Shown here: one piece after another, positions 49,971 to 57,101 of the stretch
Position numbering within the stretch: the stretch's first letter is position 1
Layout: every line of letters starts with the position of its first letter
Assembly (NCBI RefSeq): GCF_007859195.1
Contig: NZ_VOHL01000001.1
Location: 558,001-622,000 of the forward strand
Length of the DNA: 64,000 bases
Direction: 5' to 3'
Origin: Streptococcus cuniculipharyngis
GTDB taxonomy: Bacteria; Bacillota; Bacilli; Lactobacillales; Streptococcaceae
The notes under the pieces: generated by a model
The model's input: only the letters and a program-made list of their open reading frames with translations
The model's database searches: none
What the model was told of the DNA's origin: nothing
Made by a program: the position numbers and the translations under genes

Positions 49971-50029
49971 CCTAGATTTTCCTATAAATCCTGTTACTTG
50001 TCAACAATTTTGTATAGTAATAAAATCTA

Positions 50030-50058
50030 TTGACTTTCTACAACAGCTATAGTAAACT
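50030..50058 (+). promoter_or_regulatory. Plus-strand promoter upstream of rhuM
   Basis: TTGACT, 17 bp, TAAACT. A second candidate (TTGTCA-17-TAAAAT) lies just upstream at 49998-50026. Confidence 0.55.
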
Positions 50059-50064
50059 AACAGT

Positions 50065-50137
50065 GAGGAAACAAGGTTCGCCCTTGGCTCGCATTCGGGT
50101 TATTGGAGAAAGTCAACGTCTGGCGTTGACTTTTTTC
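50065..50137 (+). ncRNA. Candidate leader/small RNA ending in a terminator before rhuM
   Basis: About 70 nt between the promoter at 50030 and the AGTCAACG / CGTTGACT hairpin with six Ts (50111-50136). No coding frame of note. Confidence 0.5.
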
Positions 50138-50142
50138 TATTC

Positions 50143-50200
50143 ACTTGACGACACCATCCGCACCATCAGTCAAGTCATAGCCATATACAGGAAAAACTAG
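50143..50200 (+). repeat. Repeat of the repressor gene 3' end, copy 3 (diverged)
   Basis: Similar to 47966-48023 over about 55 bp (shared CACCATC and ATATACAGG stretches), ending with a stop just before the rhuM SD. Confidence 0.75.
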
Positions 50201-50211
50201 AAAGGATAGCA

Positions 50212-51195
50212 ATGACAACAGAATTTTTAATGTATCAAACCGAAGATGGGCTAACCAAAATCAACGTTCAAATGGAAAACGAAACCGTCTGGCTATCCCT
50301 AGACCAAATGGCTGAATTATTCCAAAGAGACAAATCAACCATTTCACGCCATATCAAAAACATCTTTGAAGAAGGAGAGCTAGATCCGCTTTCAGTTGTT
50401 GCAAAAAATGCAACAACTGCAACTGACGGAAAAACCTACCAAGTAGACTACTACAACCTCGATGTCATCATCTCCGTTGGTTACCGTGTCAAATCCCTAC
50501 GAGGCACACAGTTCAGACGCTGGGCTTTAAGCGTCCTTAAAGAATACCTAATAAAAGGTTTTGCCATGGACGATGACCGCCTAAAAAACTTAGGAGGTGG
50601 CAACTACTGGAAAGAATTACTAGACCGTATCAGAGATATTCGGTCTAGCGAAAAAGTATTCTATCGCCAAGTGCTTGACCTCTATGCTACCAGCGTTGAT
50701 TACGACCCCCACTCCAGTGAGTCCCAACTCATGTTCAAAACATTACAAAACAAAATTCACTACGCTGCACATGGTCACACAGCAGCTGAAATCATCTTTT
50801 CCAGAGCTGACGCTCAATTACCAAATATGGGACTAACTAATTTCCCAGGAGACAGAATAAAGAGTGATGACATCACAATAGCTAAAAACTATCTCTCTGA
50901 AACCGAATTAAAAACACTAAACAGAATCGTCAATGCCTTCTTTGACGTAGCCGAACTCAGAGCAGAGACACACCAGCCAATGTACATGCAAGATTGGGTA
51001 GATGAACTAGACAACTTCGCTGAAAGGTATGGAAAAGGTATCTTATCCCATGCTGGCAAAATTAAGCATGAACAAGCCATCACTAAAGCAAAACAAGAAT
51101 TTCAAGAGTACAAAAAGCGAACAAAAAATCACATCACAAAAGTCGAGCAAGCATTTTTAGACACGATAAAACATGCTGATAAACTAGATGACTAA
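50212..51195 (+). CDS. RhuM family protein
   Basis: 327 residues: HTH-like start (NETVWLSLDQMAELFQRDKSTISRHIKNIFEEGEL), RVKSLRGTQFRRWALSVLKEYLIKGFAMDDDRLKN, and YYGxLHD-like C-terminal region. RhuM proteins were named from Salmonella pathogenicity island 3 and are widespread on mobile elements; mechanism unknown. It has its own leader and is flanked by 20-bp direct repeats. Confidence 0.85.
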   Translation: MTTEFLMYQTEDGLTKINVQMENETVWLSLDQMAELFQRDKSTISRHIKNIFEEGELDPLSVVAKNATTATDGKTYQVDYYNLDVIISVGYRVKSLRGTQFRRWALSVLKEYLIKGFAMDDDRLKNLGGGNYWKELLDRIRDIRSSEKVFYRQVLDLYATSVDYDPHSSESQLMFKTLQNKIHYAAHGHTAAEIIFSRADAQLPNMGLTNFPGDRIKSDDITIAKNYLSETELKTLNRIVNAFFDVAELRAETHQPMYMQDWVDELDNFAERYGKGILSHAGKIKHEQAITKAKQEFQEYKKRTKNHITKVEQAFLDTIKHADKLDD

Positions 51196-51223
51196 CCGTA
51201 TGAAATCTCGCATGGTTAGAAAC

Positions 51224-51243
51224 AAAAAACTCCCCACACTCTC
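51224..51243. repeat. 20-bp direct repeat, right of the RhuM cassette
   Basis: Identical to 49812-49831. Here it also forms, with 51254-51263, a stem whose T-run would terminate minus-strand transcription. Confidence 0.85.
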
Positions 51244-51274
51244 CGTCAGCAAACCTTGAGTGTGAGGCATTCAG

Positions 51275-51280
51275 TATAAT
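51275..51280 (+). promoter_or_regulatory. Candidate -10 of the integrase gene
   Basis: Perfect TATAAT 66 bp before the integrase ATG; -35 region weak. Confidence 0.5.
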
Positions 51281-51345
51281 AAAGAAAAGGCATTAAAAAG
51301 CCCTCTTTACTGTACCTATTTTATCAAGAAATGAGGTAAAAATCA

Positions 51346-52449
51346 ATGATTGGTCAATATAAAAAAGGTGATACTACTGCTTATTATTTTAAAGCCTACC
51401 ACGGGTTAGATCCGTTGACTGGGAAAAAAATTCAAACTTTCCGTCGTGGATTTAAAACAGAACGTGAAGCTAGACTTGCTGAAGCAAAATGCCTAACTGA
51501 GTATGAAAAGAAAACATTCAGAGCTAAAAATACCAACACCACTTTTCTCCAAGTCTATGAGATTTGGAAAAGTCATTACAAAAACACCGTCAAAGAATCA
51601 ACCTATGTCAGCCAAACCAATATTGCACAACGTCACATCTTACCTATTTTCGGCAATAAAGCCATCAACAAGATTACTCTGACAATGTGCCAAACTCAAG
51701 TCAATAAATGGGCTGACCAATACAAACGCTTTTTTGGAATTATCAGCATAGCTAACCAAATCTTTGACTATGCCATATCAATGGAATTGATAGATAGCAA
51801 TCCTATGAGAAAAACACTCAAACCAAAGCGACAGAAAAAAGATAAAGAAGAAATTGATGAGTTCTACAACAAGGAGGAACTAAGAGATTTCTTTGTTCTT
51901 GTGGAAGAAATGGATGATCCTGAAATGCTAACATTTTTTAGACTACTCGCCTTTACTGGCATGAGAAAAAATGAGGTTGGTGCCTTAAGTTGGTCAGACA
52001 TAAACTTAAAAGCTGCACAATTAAAAGTCACCAAGACGCTCGCTAAAGGAGAAAACAATAGAACCATATTCCAATCACCAAAGACAAAAAGAAGTGCCAG
52101 AACTATCTCCCTGGACCCTCAGACAGTAGAAATTTTGAAAGCATGGAAAAAATATAGCACCAAAGGACTACTCTTTAAAAATGAAAATGGAGAGCCAAAA
52201 AGTATCGTCCACGTCAATAATATGCTTAACCGTGTTTGGAGAAAACATCCCAACTTTAAGAGAATTACCCCACACGGATTTAGACACACCCACTGCTCTC
52301 TTCTATTTGAAGCTGGTGCTACTATCAAGGAAGTCCAAGAAAGACTTGGTCATGAGAATATTCAAACCACTATGGACATTTATGCTCACGTGACCCAAAA
52401 AGCCAAAAATGAAGTAGCTGACAAGTTCGCTTCCTACATCGGTTTTTAA
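51346..52449 (+). CDS. int: Tyrosine-family phage integrase
   Basis: 367 residues. N-terminal AP2-like arm-binding domain (AYYFKAYHGLDPLTGKKIQTFRRGFKTEREA), core-binding SAM-like domain about 60-160, and catalytic domain with R in FTGMRKNEVGAL, HGFRHTHC, LGHENIQTT and the final Tyr in MDIYAHV. It inserts and, with Xis, excises the prophage at rpmA. Lies 84 bp from attR. Doublets of TGGGTATCA at both prophage ends are its probable arm sites. Confidence 0.95.
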   Translation: MIGQYKKGDTTAYYFKAYHGLDPLTGKKIQTFRRGFKTEREARLAEAKCLTEYEKKTFRAKNTNTTFLQVYEIWKSHYKNTVKESTYVSQTNIAQRHILPIFGNKAINKITLTMCQTQVNKWADQYKRFFGIISIANQIFDYAISMELIDSNPMRKTLKPKRQKKDKEEIDEFYNKEELRDFFVLVEEMDDPEMLTFFRLLAFTGMRKNEVGALSWSDINLKAAQLKVTKTLAKGENNRTIFQSPKTKRSARTISLDPQTVEILKAWKKYSTKGLLFKNENGEPKSIVHVNNMLNRVWRKHPNFKRITPHGFRHTHCSLLFEAGATIKEVQERLGHENIQTTMDIYAHVTQKAKNEVADKFASYIGF

Positions 52450-52452
52450 ATA

Positions 52453-52473
52453 TGGGTATCACGGTGGGTATCA
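52453..52473 (+). promoter_or_regulatory. Candidate integrase arm sites, right end
   Basis: TGGGTATCA at 52453-52461 and 52465-52473, same orientation and 12-bp phase as at the left end. Confidence 0.55.
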
Positions 52474-52480
52474 AAACAAT

Positions 52481-52512
52481 AAAAAAGGCCTTCCTAAACC
52501 TAGGAAAGCCTT
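52481..52512 (-). terminator. Phage-supplied terminator for rpmA
   Basis: On the minus strand AAGGCTTTCCTA / TAGGAAGGCCTT (one G-U) is followed by six Ts, 22 bp beyond the rpmA stop. It replaces the host terminator left at 10833-10859. Confidence 0.8.
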
Positions 52513-52533
52513 GTAATATAAGGTTTTTAGACC

Positions 52534-52565
52534 TTATTTAGCGATTGGGTAAACAGATACTTGTT
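52534..52565. repeat. attR core, 32-bp direct repeat
   Basis: Identical to 10866-10897; forms the last 32 bp of rpmA. Confidence 0.92.
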
Positions 52566-52827
52566 TCTTATCGCGACCTTTACGCTCGAAGCGAACAACA
52601 CCTTCAACCTTAGCGAAAAGTGTATCATCGCCACCACGACCAACGTTAACACCTGGATAGATATGGGTACCACGTTGACGGTAAAGGATTGAACCACCTG
52701 TTACGGTTTGTCCGTCAGCAGCTTTAGCTCCAAGACGTTTAGCTTGTGAGTCACGTCCGTTTGATGTAGAACCTCCACCTTTTTTGTGGGCGAAAAGTTG
52801 CAAGTTAGCAAGATTCATTTTTAACAT
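52534..52827 (-). CDS. rpmA: 50S ribosomal protein L27
   Basis: 97 residues. It carries the Firmicute N-terminal extension ([21 protein letters not shown]); the leader before AHKKGGG must be clipped by Prp so the N-terminus can reach the peptidyl-transferase centre. Body [27 protein letters not shown]. The 3' end is the prophage attachment site, and the coding sequence remains intact after integration. Confidence 0.98.
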   Translation of the reverse strand: MLKMNLANLQLFAHKKGGGSTSNGRDSQAKRLGAKAADGQTVTGGSILYRQRGTHIYPGVNVGRGGDDTLFAKVEGVVRFERKGRDKKQVSVYPIAK

Positions 52828-52847
52828 AATGATAGTCCTCTCTTAAG

Positions 52848-53192
52848 TTAATCTTGGGACCTGATAACCGTGCGAACAAATTCTGGCGAATCTGCCCCCA
52901 ACTGGCTTAGGCCCAGCTGAAACGAGTCGTATAAAATCCGAGCTGTTTCTTTTTTAACGAGCTTATCCATGGCTGATAAATCAATCAGCAGATAGCCCCC
53001 ATCTTTTTGATTTAACTGATAGTTGGGTTGATAATCAGCCAAAACCTCTAAGCTGTTCAAAAAATTCAAACAAAGGGTACTGACCGATGCACACATGACA
53101 TCATAACCATAGGGACCTGAACCAGCATGGCCAATAACCTTGACCTGCAAGGGCCAGTCCTGTTTGTTTTTACGAATGTTAATGTCTATCAT
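52848..53192 (-). CDS. prp: Ribosomal-processing cysteine protease Prp
   Basis: 114 residues (YsxB family). Catalytic His in GHAGSGPYGYDV and Cys in MCASVSTLC. It removes the N-terminal extension of L27 encoded next door. Standard order rplU-prp-rpmA. Confidence 0.95.
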   Translation of the reverse strand: MIDINIRKNKQDWPLQVKVIGHAGSGPYGYDVMCASVSTLCLNFLNSLEVLADYQPNYQLNQKDGGYLLIDLSAMDKLVKKETARILYDSFQLGLSQLGADSPEFVRTVIRSQD

Positions 53193-53206
53193 GTGCCCAG
53201 CTACAA

Positions 53207-53521
53207 TTAAGCGTTGATGGCTTTGATAACCACTTTGGTATAAGGTTGACGATGACCTTGTTTACGGTGGCTACCTTTTTTAGGTTTGTATTTGAAGGTA
53301 ACAACTTTCTTTTGTTTACCTTGTTTTTCAACAGTACCAACAACTGTTGCACCAGCTACTAGTGGTGTTCCTACAACAGTTTTGTCACCACCAACAAGGA
53401 CAACCTCGTCAAAAGTTACCTCTGCTCCTGCTTCAACGTCAAGTTTCTCAATATAGATGGCTTGATCAACTTCAACCTTAACTTGTTTTCCACCAGTTTT
53501 GATGATTGCATATGTGCTCAT
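53207..53521 (-). CDS. rplU: 50S ribosomal protein L21
   Basis: 104 residues from the ATG at 53521 (SD AGGAGG); a longer upstream reading is leader sequence. [19 protein letters not shown] and [14 protein letters not shown] are typical. First gene of the operon. Confidence 0.97.
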   Translation of the reverse strand: MSTYAIIKTGGKQVKVEVDQAIYIEKLDVEAGAEVTFDEVVLVGGDKTVVGTPLVAGATVVGTVEKQGKQKKVVTFKYKPKKGSHRKQGHRQPYTKVVIKAINA

Positions 53522-53648
53522 GATGCACCTCCTATAAAAATTTTTTGAGGTTTCCCTCTGTGAAGACTCGCCTTGCACCGTGAGTGCGAAACTACTTGAG
53601 AACGATGGTCGTGCGGTTGCACAGGACGTGCATTTAGTCAACATTTTC
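53522..53648 (-). promoter_or_regulatory. L21 operon leader RNA
   Basis: About 125 nt of 5' untranslated RNA with possible stems around CGTGCGGTTGCAC-type sequences (53600-53635). L21 leaders are known regulatory RNAs in Firmicutes; I infer the same here from place and length. Confidence 0.55.
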
Positions 53649-53677
53649 ATTCTAACATATCTTGATTTTTTTGACAA
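53649..53677 (-). promoter_or_regulatory. Promoter of rplU-prp-rpmA
   Basis: TTGTCA, 17 bp, TAGAAT on the minus strand. Confidence 0.7.
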
Positions 53678-53695
53678 GCATTTTGCTAGCTTTTT

Positions 53696-53704
53696 TGCTA
53701 TAAT
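53696..53704 (+). promoter_or_regulatory. Extended -10 promoter of the DUF4298 gene
   Basis: TGC-TATAAT ends 6 bp before the start codon, so transcription would begin at or next to the ATG. Confidence 0.6.
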
Positions 53705-53710
53705 GAGACT

Positions 53711-54034
53711 ATGGATACAATAAAACGCATACAAACAATGGAAAACCACCTAAACCAAGGGGAAAAGGCTTTGGAAGAGGTCAAGCAAAAGCTGGACCAG
53801 CTTGAAACTATCCTACCCAATCTACAAGAGCTTTTCACCTACTATCAAAGTCCCCAGTGGTTAGCAGATTTGGAAACCGATGACAAAGGACGGCTACCTG
53901 ATGACCTTGCTCGAGGTGTTCTCTCACAAGATGCCATTTATGACCTCCTTGCCTCCTATGTGGCCACTGCTGACAGTCTCAAAACCTTCAGTCAGGCCAT
54001 GACTCAGAACTTAGAAAATCTCAAAAAGGATTGA
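53711..54034 (+). CDS. DUF4298 family protein
   Basis: 107 residues, helical ([54 protein letters not shown]). Function unknown. There is no SD, and the -10 lies so close that the message is probably leaderless. Confidence 0.8.
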   Translation: MDTIKRIQTMENHLNQGEKALEEVKQKLDQLETILPNLQELFTYYQSPQWLADLETDDKGRLPDDLARGVLSQDAIYDLLASYVATADSLKTFSQAMTQNLENLKKD

Positions 54035-54053
54035 CCATCGTCAATCCTTTTTC
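54024..54053. terminator. Terminator between DUF4298 gene and lplA
   Basis: AAAAAGGATTGAC / GTCAATCCTTTTT, usable in both directions. Confidence 0.85.
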
Positions 54054-55043
54054 TTAGGCGACAATGGCTTTAGCAACTTCTTCTACTGTCATACCAGCGA
54101 AATAGTCAGACAGCTTCATGTCTTTAAGCCGAGCAAGAACATCTTGATACTCATAGCGGACACCGACCAAGGCTTCTTCTACATCAGCGACATCCTTAAT
54201 GCCGAAGAAATCACCATAAATTTTTACAGATTGAATCATAGACTTGTCCACATTGGCGTAGGTCGATATCTTGCCTGCTGGATAGCGAACCTCCCGTGAA
54301 ATGGTGTACTCAGGTGCTTGTCCGTAAGTCCAATCCCAAGTGCCGAACTGCTCATCAGCTAGTTTTTTAATGTTTGCCAAGTCACCTGTCGATAAGATAT
54401 ACTCCGTCATATCTGGGTGCTTGTCCTTCATTTTTTGCAGGAGGAGATCAGCGAATTCATTGACGGTAATTTTCTTAGGCAATTGGTCCAAAATATTGGT
54501 CACACGCGCACGAACAGATTTGACCCCCTTAGATTCAATCTTGTCCTTGCTGACTTTCAAGGCATTGCCTAAAACTGTCATGTCCACATCAAACAACAAG
54601 CAACCATGGTGCATCATACGTCCCTTATAATAGGCCTGAGCATTGCCGCAGATTTTTTTACCATCAATCTCCAAATCATTACGTCCTGTAAAGCTTGCCT
54701 TGACCCCTAAATCTGCCAAGGTTTCAATGACAGGTGCTGAAAAGGTCTTGAAATCAAAGGCACCTTCGGTACTCTTATTTGAAATAATGGTGTAATTGAG
54801 ATTATTCAAGTCATGATAGACAGCCCCACCGCCCGATAGACGACGAACCACACGGATATCATGGGCATCGGTGTATTCCTTGTTAATTTCTTCAATCGTA
54901 TTTTGATGACGCCCAATGATAATGGAGGGACGATTAATCCAAAGAATGAACAATTCATCCTCCTCCATCAGCTCACGAAAAGCATAAGCCTCAAGAGCAA
55001 TATTATAGTCTGTTTCATTACTGGTATTGACAATGTATTTCAT
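54054..55043 (-). CDS. lplA: Lipoate-protein ligase A
   Basis: 329 residues from the ATG at 55043 (SD GAGGAG). Motifs: IIGRHQNTIEEIN, VVRRLSGGGAVYHDLNNLNY, and KICGNAQAYYKGRMMHHGCLLFDVD. It activates and attaches salvaged lipoate to lipoyl domains, such as those in the dehydrogenase complex encoded nearby at 57102-60287. Confidence 0.95.
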   Translation of the reverse strand: MKYIVNTSNETDYNIALEAYAFRELMEEDELFILWINRPSIIIGRHQNTIEEINKEYTDAHDIRVVRRLSGGGAVYHDLNNLNYTIISNKSTEGAFDFKTFSAPVIETLADLGVKASFTGRNDLEIDGKKICGNAQAYYKGRMMHHGCLLFDVDMTVLGNALKVSKDKIESKGVKSVRARVTNILDQLPKKITVNEFADLLLQKMKDKHPDMTEYILSTGDLANIKKLADEQFGTWDWTYGQAPEYTISREVRYPAGKISTYANVDKSMIQSVKIYGDFFGIKDVADVEEALVGVRYEYQDVLARLKDMKLSDYFAGMTVEEVAKAIVA

Positions 55044-55211
55044 CTGCTTACTCCTCAAATATTTTCCGCCTTGAAAGGGGTTTCTTCCATTATAACAAAA
55101 TTCCAACCATTATGCTGGTCTTTTAACAAATGAAGTCAATCTGACATCACCATTAAGGCCCTAGACGATTGGCTCAAACTGATAGAACAGCCCTTAACTG
55201 ATGTCAACGGC

Positions 55212-55595
55212 TTACGGTCTTTGATTATTTTCTCTATCCTCTACTGCTGGCATGTGGGCTTGACCATAGGCGACCATCAGCTCTAAAATGGGCAAGAGAT
55301 CCCTCCCCTTATGGGTCAGCTGATAATCCACTCGCGGCGGTACTTGAGGATAAATTTCCTTTTGCAAAAGACCATCCGCCTCCATTTCCTTAAGTTGCTT
55401 GGTCAGAGAGCCTTGAGAAAGGTTACCTAGATGTCTTTGAAGCTGACTAAAACGCTGGGGGCCCTTAGCTAAAAAATCCAGAATGAGTAATTTCCATCGC
55501 CCCTGAAGAATATTCTGGGTATAGAGTAAGTGTAAAAGGGGAGTTGGTTTTTCCAAATCTTCTGGTTGAAAACCACGGGGACAAATTTTAGCCAT
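55212..55595 (-). CDS. HxlR family regulator
   Basis: 127 residues from the ATG at 55595. Conserved Cys in AKICPRGFQ and winged HTH LLILDFLAKGPQRFSQLQRHLGNLSQGSLTKQLKEMEADGL. HxlR regulators often respond to aldehydes or electrophiles through this Cys. Divergent from the flavin oxidoreductase gene, probably its regulator. Confidence 0.85.
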   Translation of the reverse strand: MAKICPRGFQPEDLEKPTPLLHLLYTQNILQGRWKLLILDFLAKGPQRFSQLQRHLGNLSQGSLTKQLKEMEADGLLQKEIYPQVPPRVDYQLTHKGRDLLPILELMVAYGQAHMPAVEDRENNQRP

Positions 55596-55642
55596 AACCC
55601 TTCTTTTCCTTTGCCTATTGACTAACAACAAAAAAGTGTACT

Positions 55643-55662
55643 AGGGCAAGTTTTTTTGCCCT
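55643..55662. promoter_or_regulatory. Inverted repeat in the hxlR-oxidoreductase intergenic region
   Basis: AGGGCAA-N6-TTGCCCT lies 48 bp from the hxlR start and 65 bp from the oxidoreductase start, a candidate operator. Confidence 0.45.
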
Positions 55663-55726
55663 CTTTCCAGTCGTCTTAAAGTTTGTTATACTACATTTTA
55701 TCATAAAAAAGCCTAGGAGAGATAAA

Positions 55727-57058
55727 ATGACCCAAGAAAGAAAAAAACAAATGAAAATCGTCTTACAAATGGTTTCTGGCTACGGTGGTGAGTTTAGGTC
55801 TTGGCGCTTACCAGAAGCCAAGGCTGATGCTTATACGGACATGGATTTATATGTCGAGATGGCACAACTGGCTGAAAAAGGAAAAATTCACGCCCTCTTT
55901 ATGGCCGATACCCCCGCCTTGACCAATCATTTAGAAACAGAAAGTCCAATGCACTCAATGGATCCTTTGATTGCAATGACTGCTGTGGCTAGAGCAACCA
56001 AACGTATTGGTTTAGTGGGAACCTTTTCAACCACTTTTAATGAAGCCTATAATTTAGCCAGACACTTAAAAACCTTGGATGTCATTAGCCATGGCCGCGT
56101 AGGATGGAATGCTGTCACAACATCAACAAGTGCAGCCGCTGCCAATTTTGGTCAGCATCTAGCCAGCAGACAAGAGCGATATGGCAGGGCTCATGAATTT
56201 ATCGAAGCCGTACAAGGCCTCTGGAGGTCTTGGGGCGAGGGGGTTTATTTACATGATAAAGAGACAGGCCAATTTGCTGATATGGGCCAAATCCGCCCCA
56301 TTCATTATCAAGGAACCTATATTCAAACAAGTGGCCCACTTCCAATTCCGCCATCTGAACAAGGTCAACCACCTATTTTTCAAGCAGGTCCTAGCCCAGA
56401 TGGTATTCATCTAGCTGGTCGCTTTGCTTCGGGTGTCTATGCCAATCCCTTTACCATTGAAGAGGCCAAAGCCTATCGTCAAATGTTGAGAGCAGAGGCG
56501 GAAAAAAATGGTCGACAGGCTGATGAAATAAATGTCTTCACGGGCTTTATGTTTACCATCGCTGATAGCAAGGAAGAAGCCTTAGCACGCCGCCGCCAAC
56601 TATTGGAATTTGATCAAGACGAATTAGCCCAACGCCTAGCCTATCTCGGGGCTATGGTCGGCTTAAATTTCCAAGGGATTGATCCTTATCAACCCCTGCC
56701 TCAGAGTTGGCTACAACTGGCTCGAGCCAACCCTGGTGACCCTCGTTCCCCTCGAGCCTTAGAAGTGCTAAAAGAGGGCTATTCTCCTATTGACACCCTA
56801 GCTCATGGGGTCATCAACTACCACCCAGTCGTTGTTGGCACAGCAACAGATGTGGCTGATTTCTTACAAGAATGGTTTGAGGCTGGGGCTAGTGACGGCT
56901 TTTCAATTGTGCCCGATTTAGCCCATGACGGCATTAAGGCATTTGTTGAGCAGGTCGTTCCACTCTTGCAGGATCGTGGTCTTTTTCATCAAGATTATGA
57001 GGGGCAAACCCTACGAGAGCACCTTGACCTTCCCTACCAGTATGGCAGACAAGAATAA
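55727..57058 (+). CDS. Flavin-dependent monooxygenase, LLM class (NtaA/SnaA/DszA family)
   Basis: 443 residues, usual for this family. Blocks: VSGYGGEFRSWRLPEAKADAYTDMD, GTFSTTFNEAYNLARHLKTLDVISHGRVGWNAVTTS, PIFQAGPSPDGIHLAGRFASGVYA. It probably uses reduced FMN to oxidise a small xenobiotic, thio compound or amine; substrate unknown. SD AGGAG. Single gene with a shared terminator. Confidence 0.88.
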   Translation: MTQERKKQMKIVLQMVSGYGGEFRSWRLPEAKADAYTDMDLYVEMAQLAEKGKIHALFMADTPALTNHLETESPMHSMDPLIAMTAVARATKRIGLVGTFSTTFNEAYNLARHLKTLDVISHGRVGWNAVTTSTSAAAANFGQHLASRQERYGRAHEFIEAVQGLWRSWGEGVYLHDKETGQFADMGQIRPIHYQGTYIQTSGPLPIPPSEQGQPPIFQAGPSPDGIHLAGRFASGVYANPFTIEEAKAYRQMLRAEAEKNGRQADEINVFTGFMFTIADSKEEALARRRQLLEFDQDELAQRLAYLGAMVGLNFQGIDPYQPLPQSWLQLARANPGDPRSPRALEVLKEGYSPIDTLAHGVINYHPVVVGTATDVADFLQEWFEAGASDGFSIVPDLAHDGIKAFVEQVVPLLQDRGLFHQDYEGQTLREHLDLPYQYGRQE

Positions 57059-57060
57059 AC

Positions 57061-57096
57061 AAAAAAATCCTTTAGACAAGTCTAAAGGATTTTTTG
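57061..57096. terminator. Bidirectional terminator between oxidoreductase and dehydrogenase operon
   Basis: AATCCTTTAGA-CAAG-TCTAAAGGATT with A-rich left and T-rich right flanks. Confidence 0.9.
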
Positions 57097-57101
57097 CCTG
57101 A

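Larger units (their letters stand above)
10866..52565. mobile_element. Complete siphovirus prophage integrated in the 3' end of rpmA
   Basis: The element is flanked by 32-bp direct repeats. It contains an integrase beside attR, a repressor control region, replication and recombination genes, packaging, head, tail and lysis genes in normal order. No gross deletion of structural genes is apparent. The head/packaging module is SPP1/TP901-like in gene order. Broken parts are a truncated RusA and some small fossils. Inducibility is plausible but unproven. Confidence 0.95.

Noticed and set aside
53522-53749. N-terminally extended L21 of 180 residues
   Set aside because: The extra part is the leader RNA and promoter; L21 normally begins [12 protein letters not shown] at 53521.
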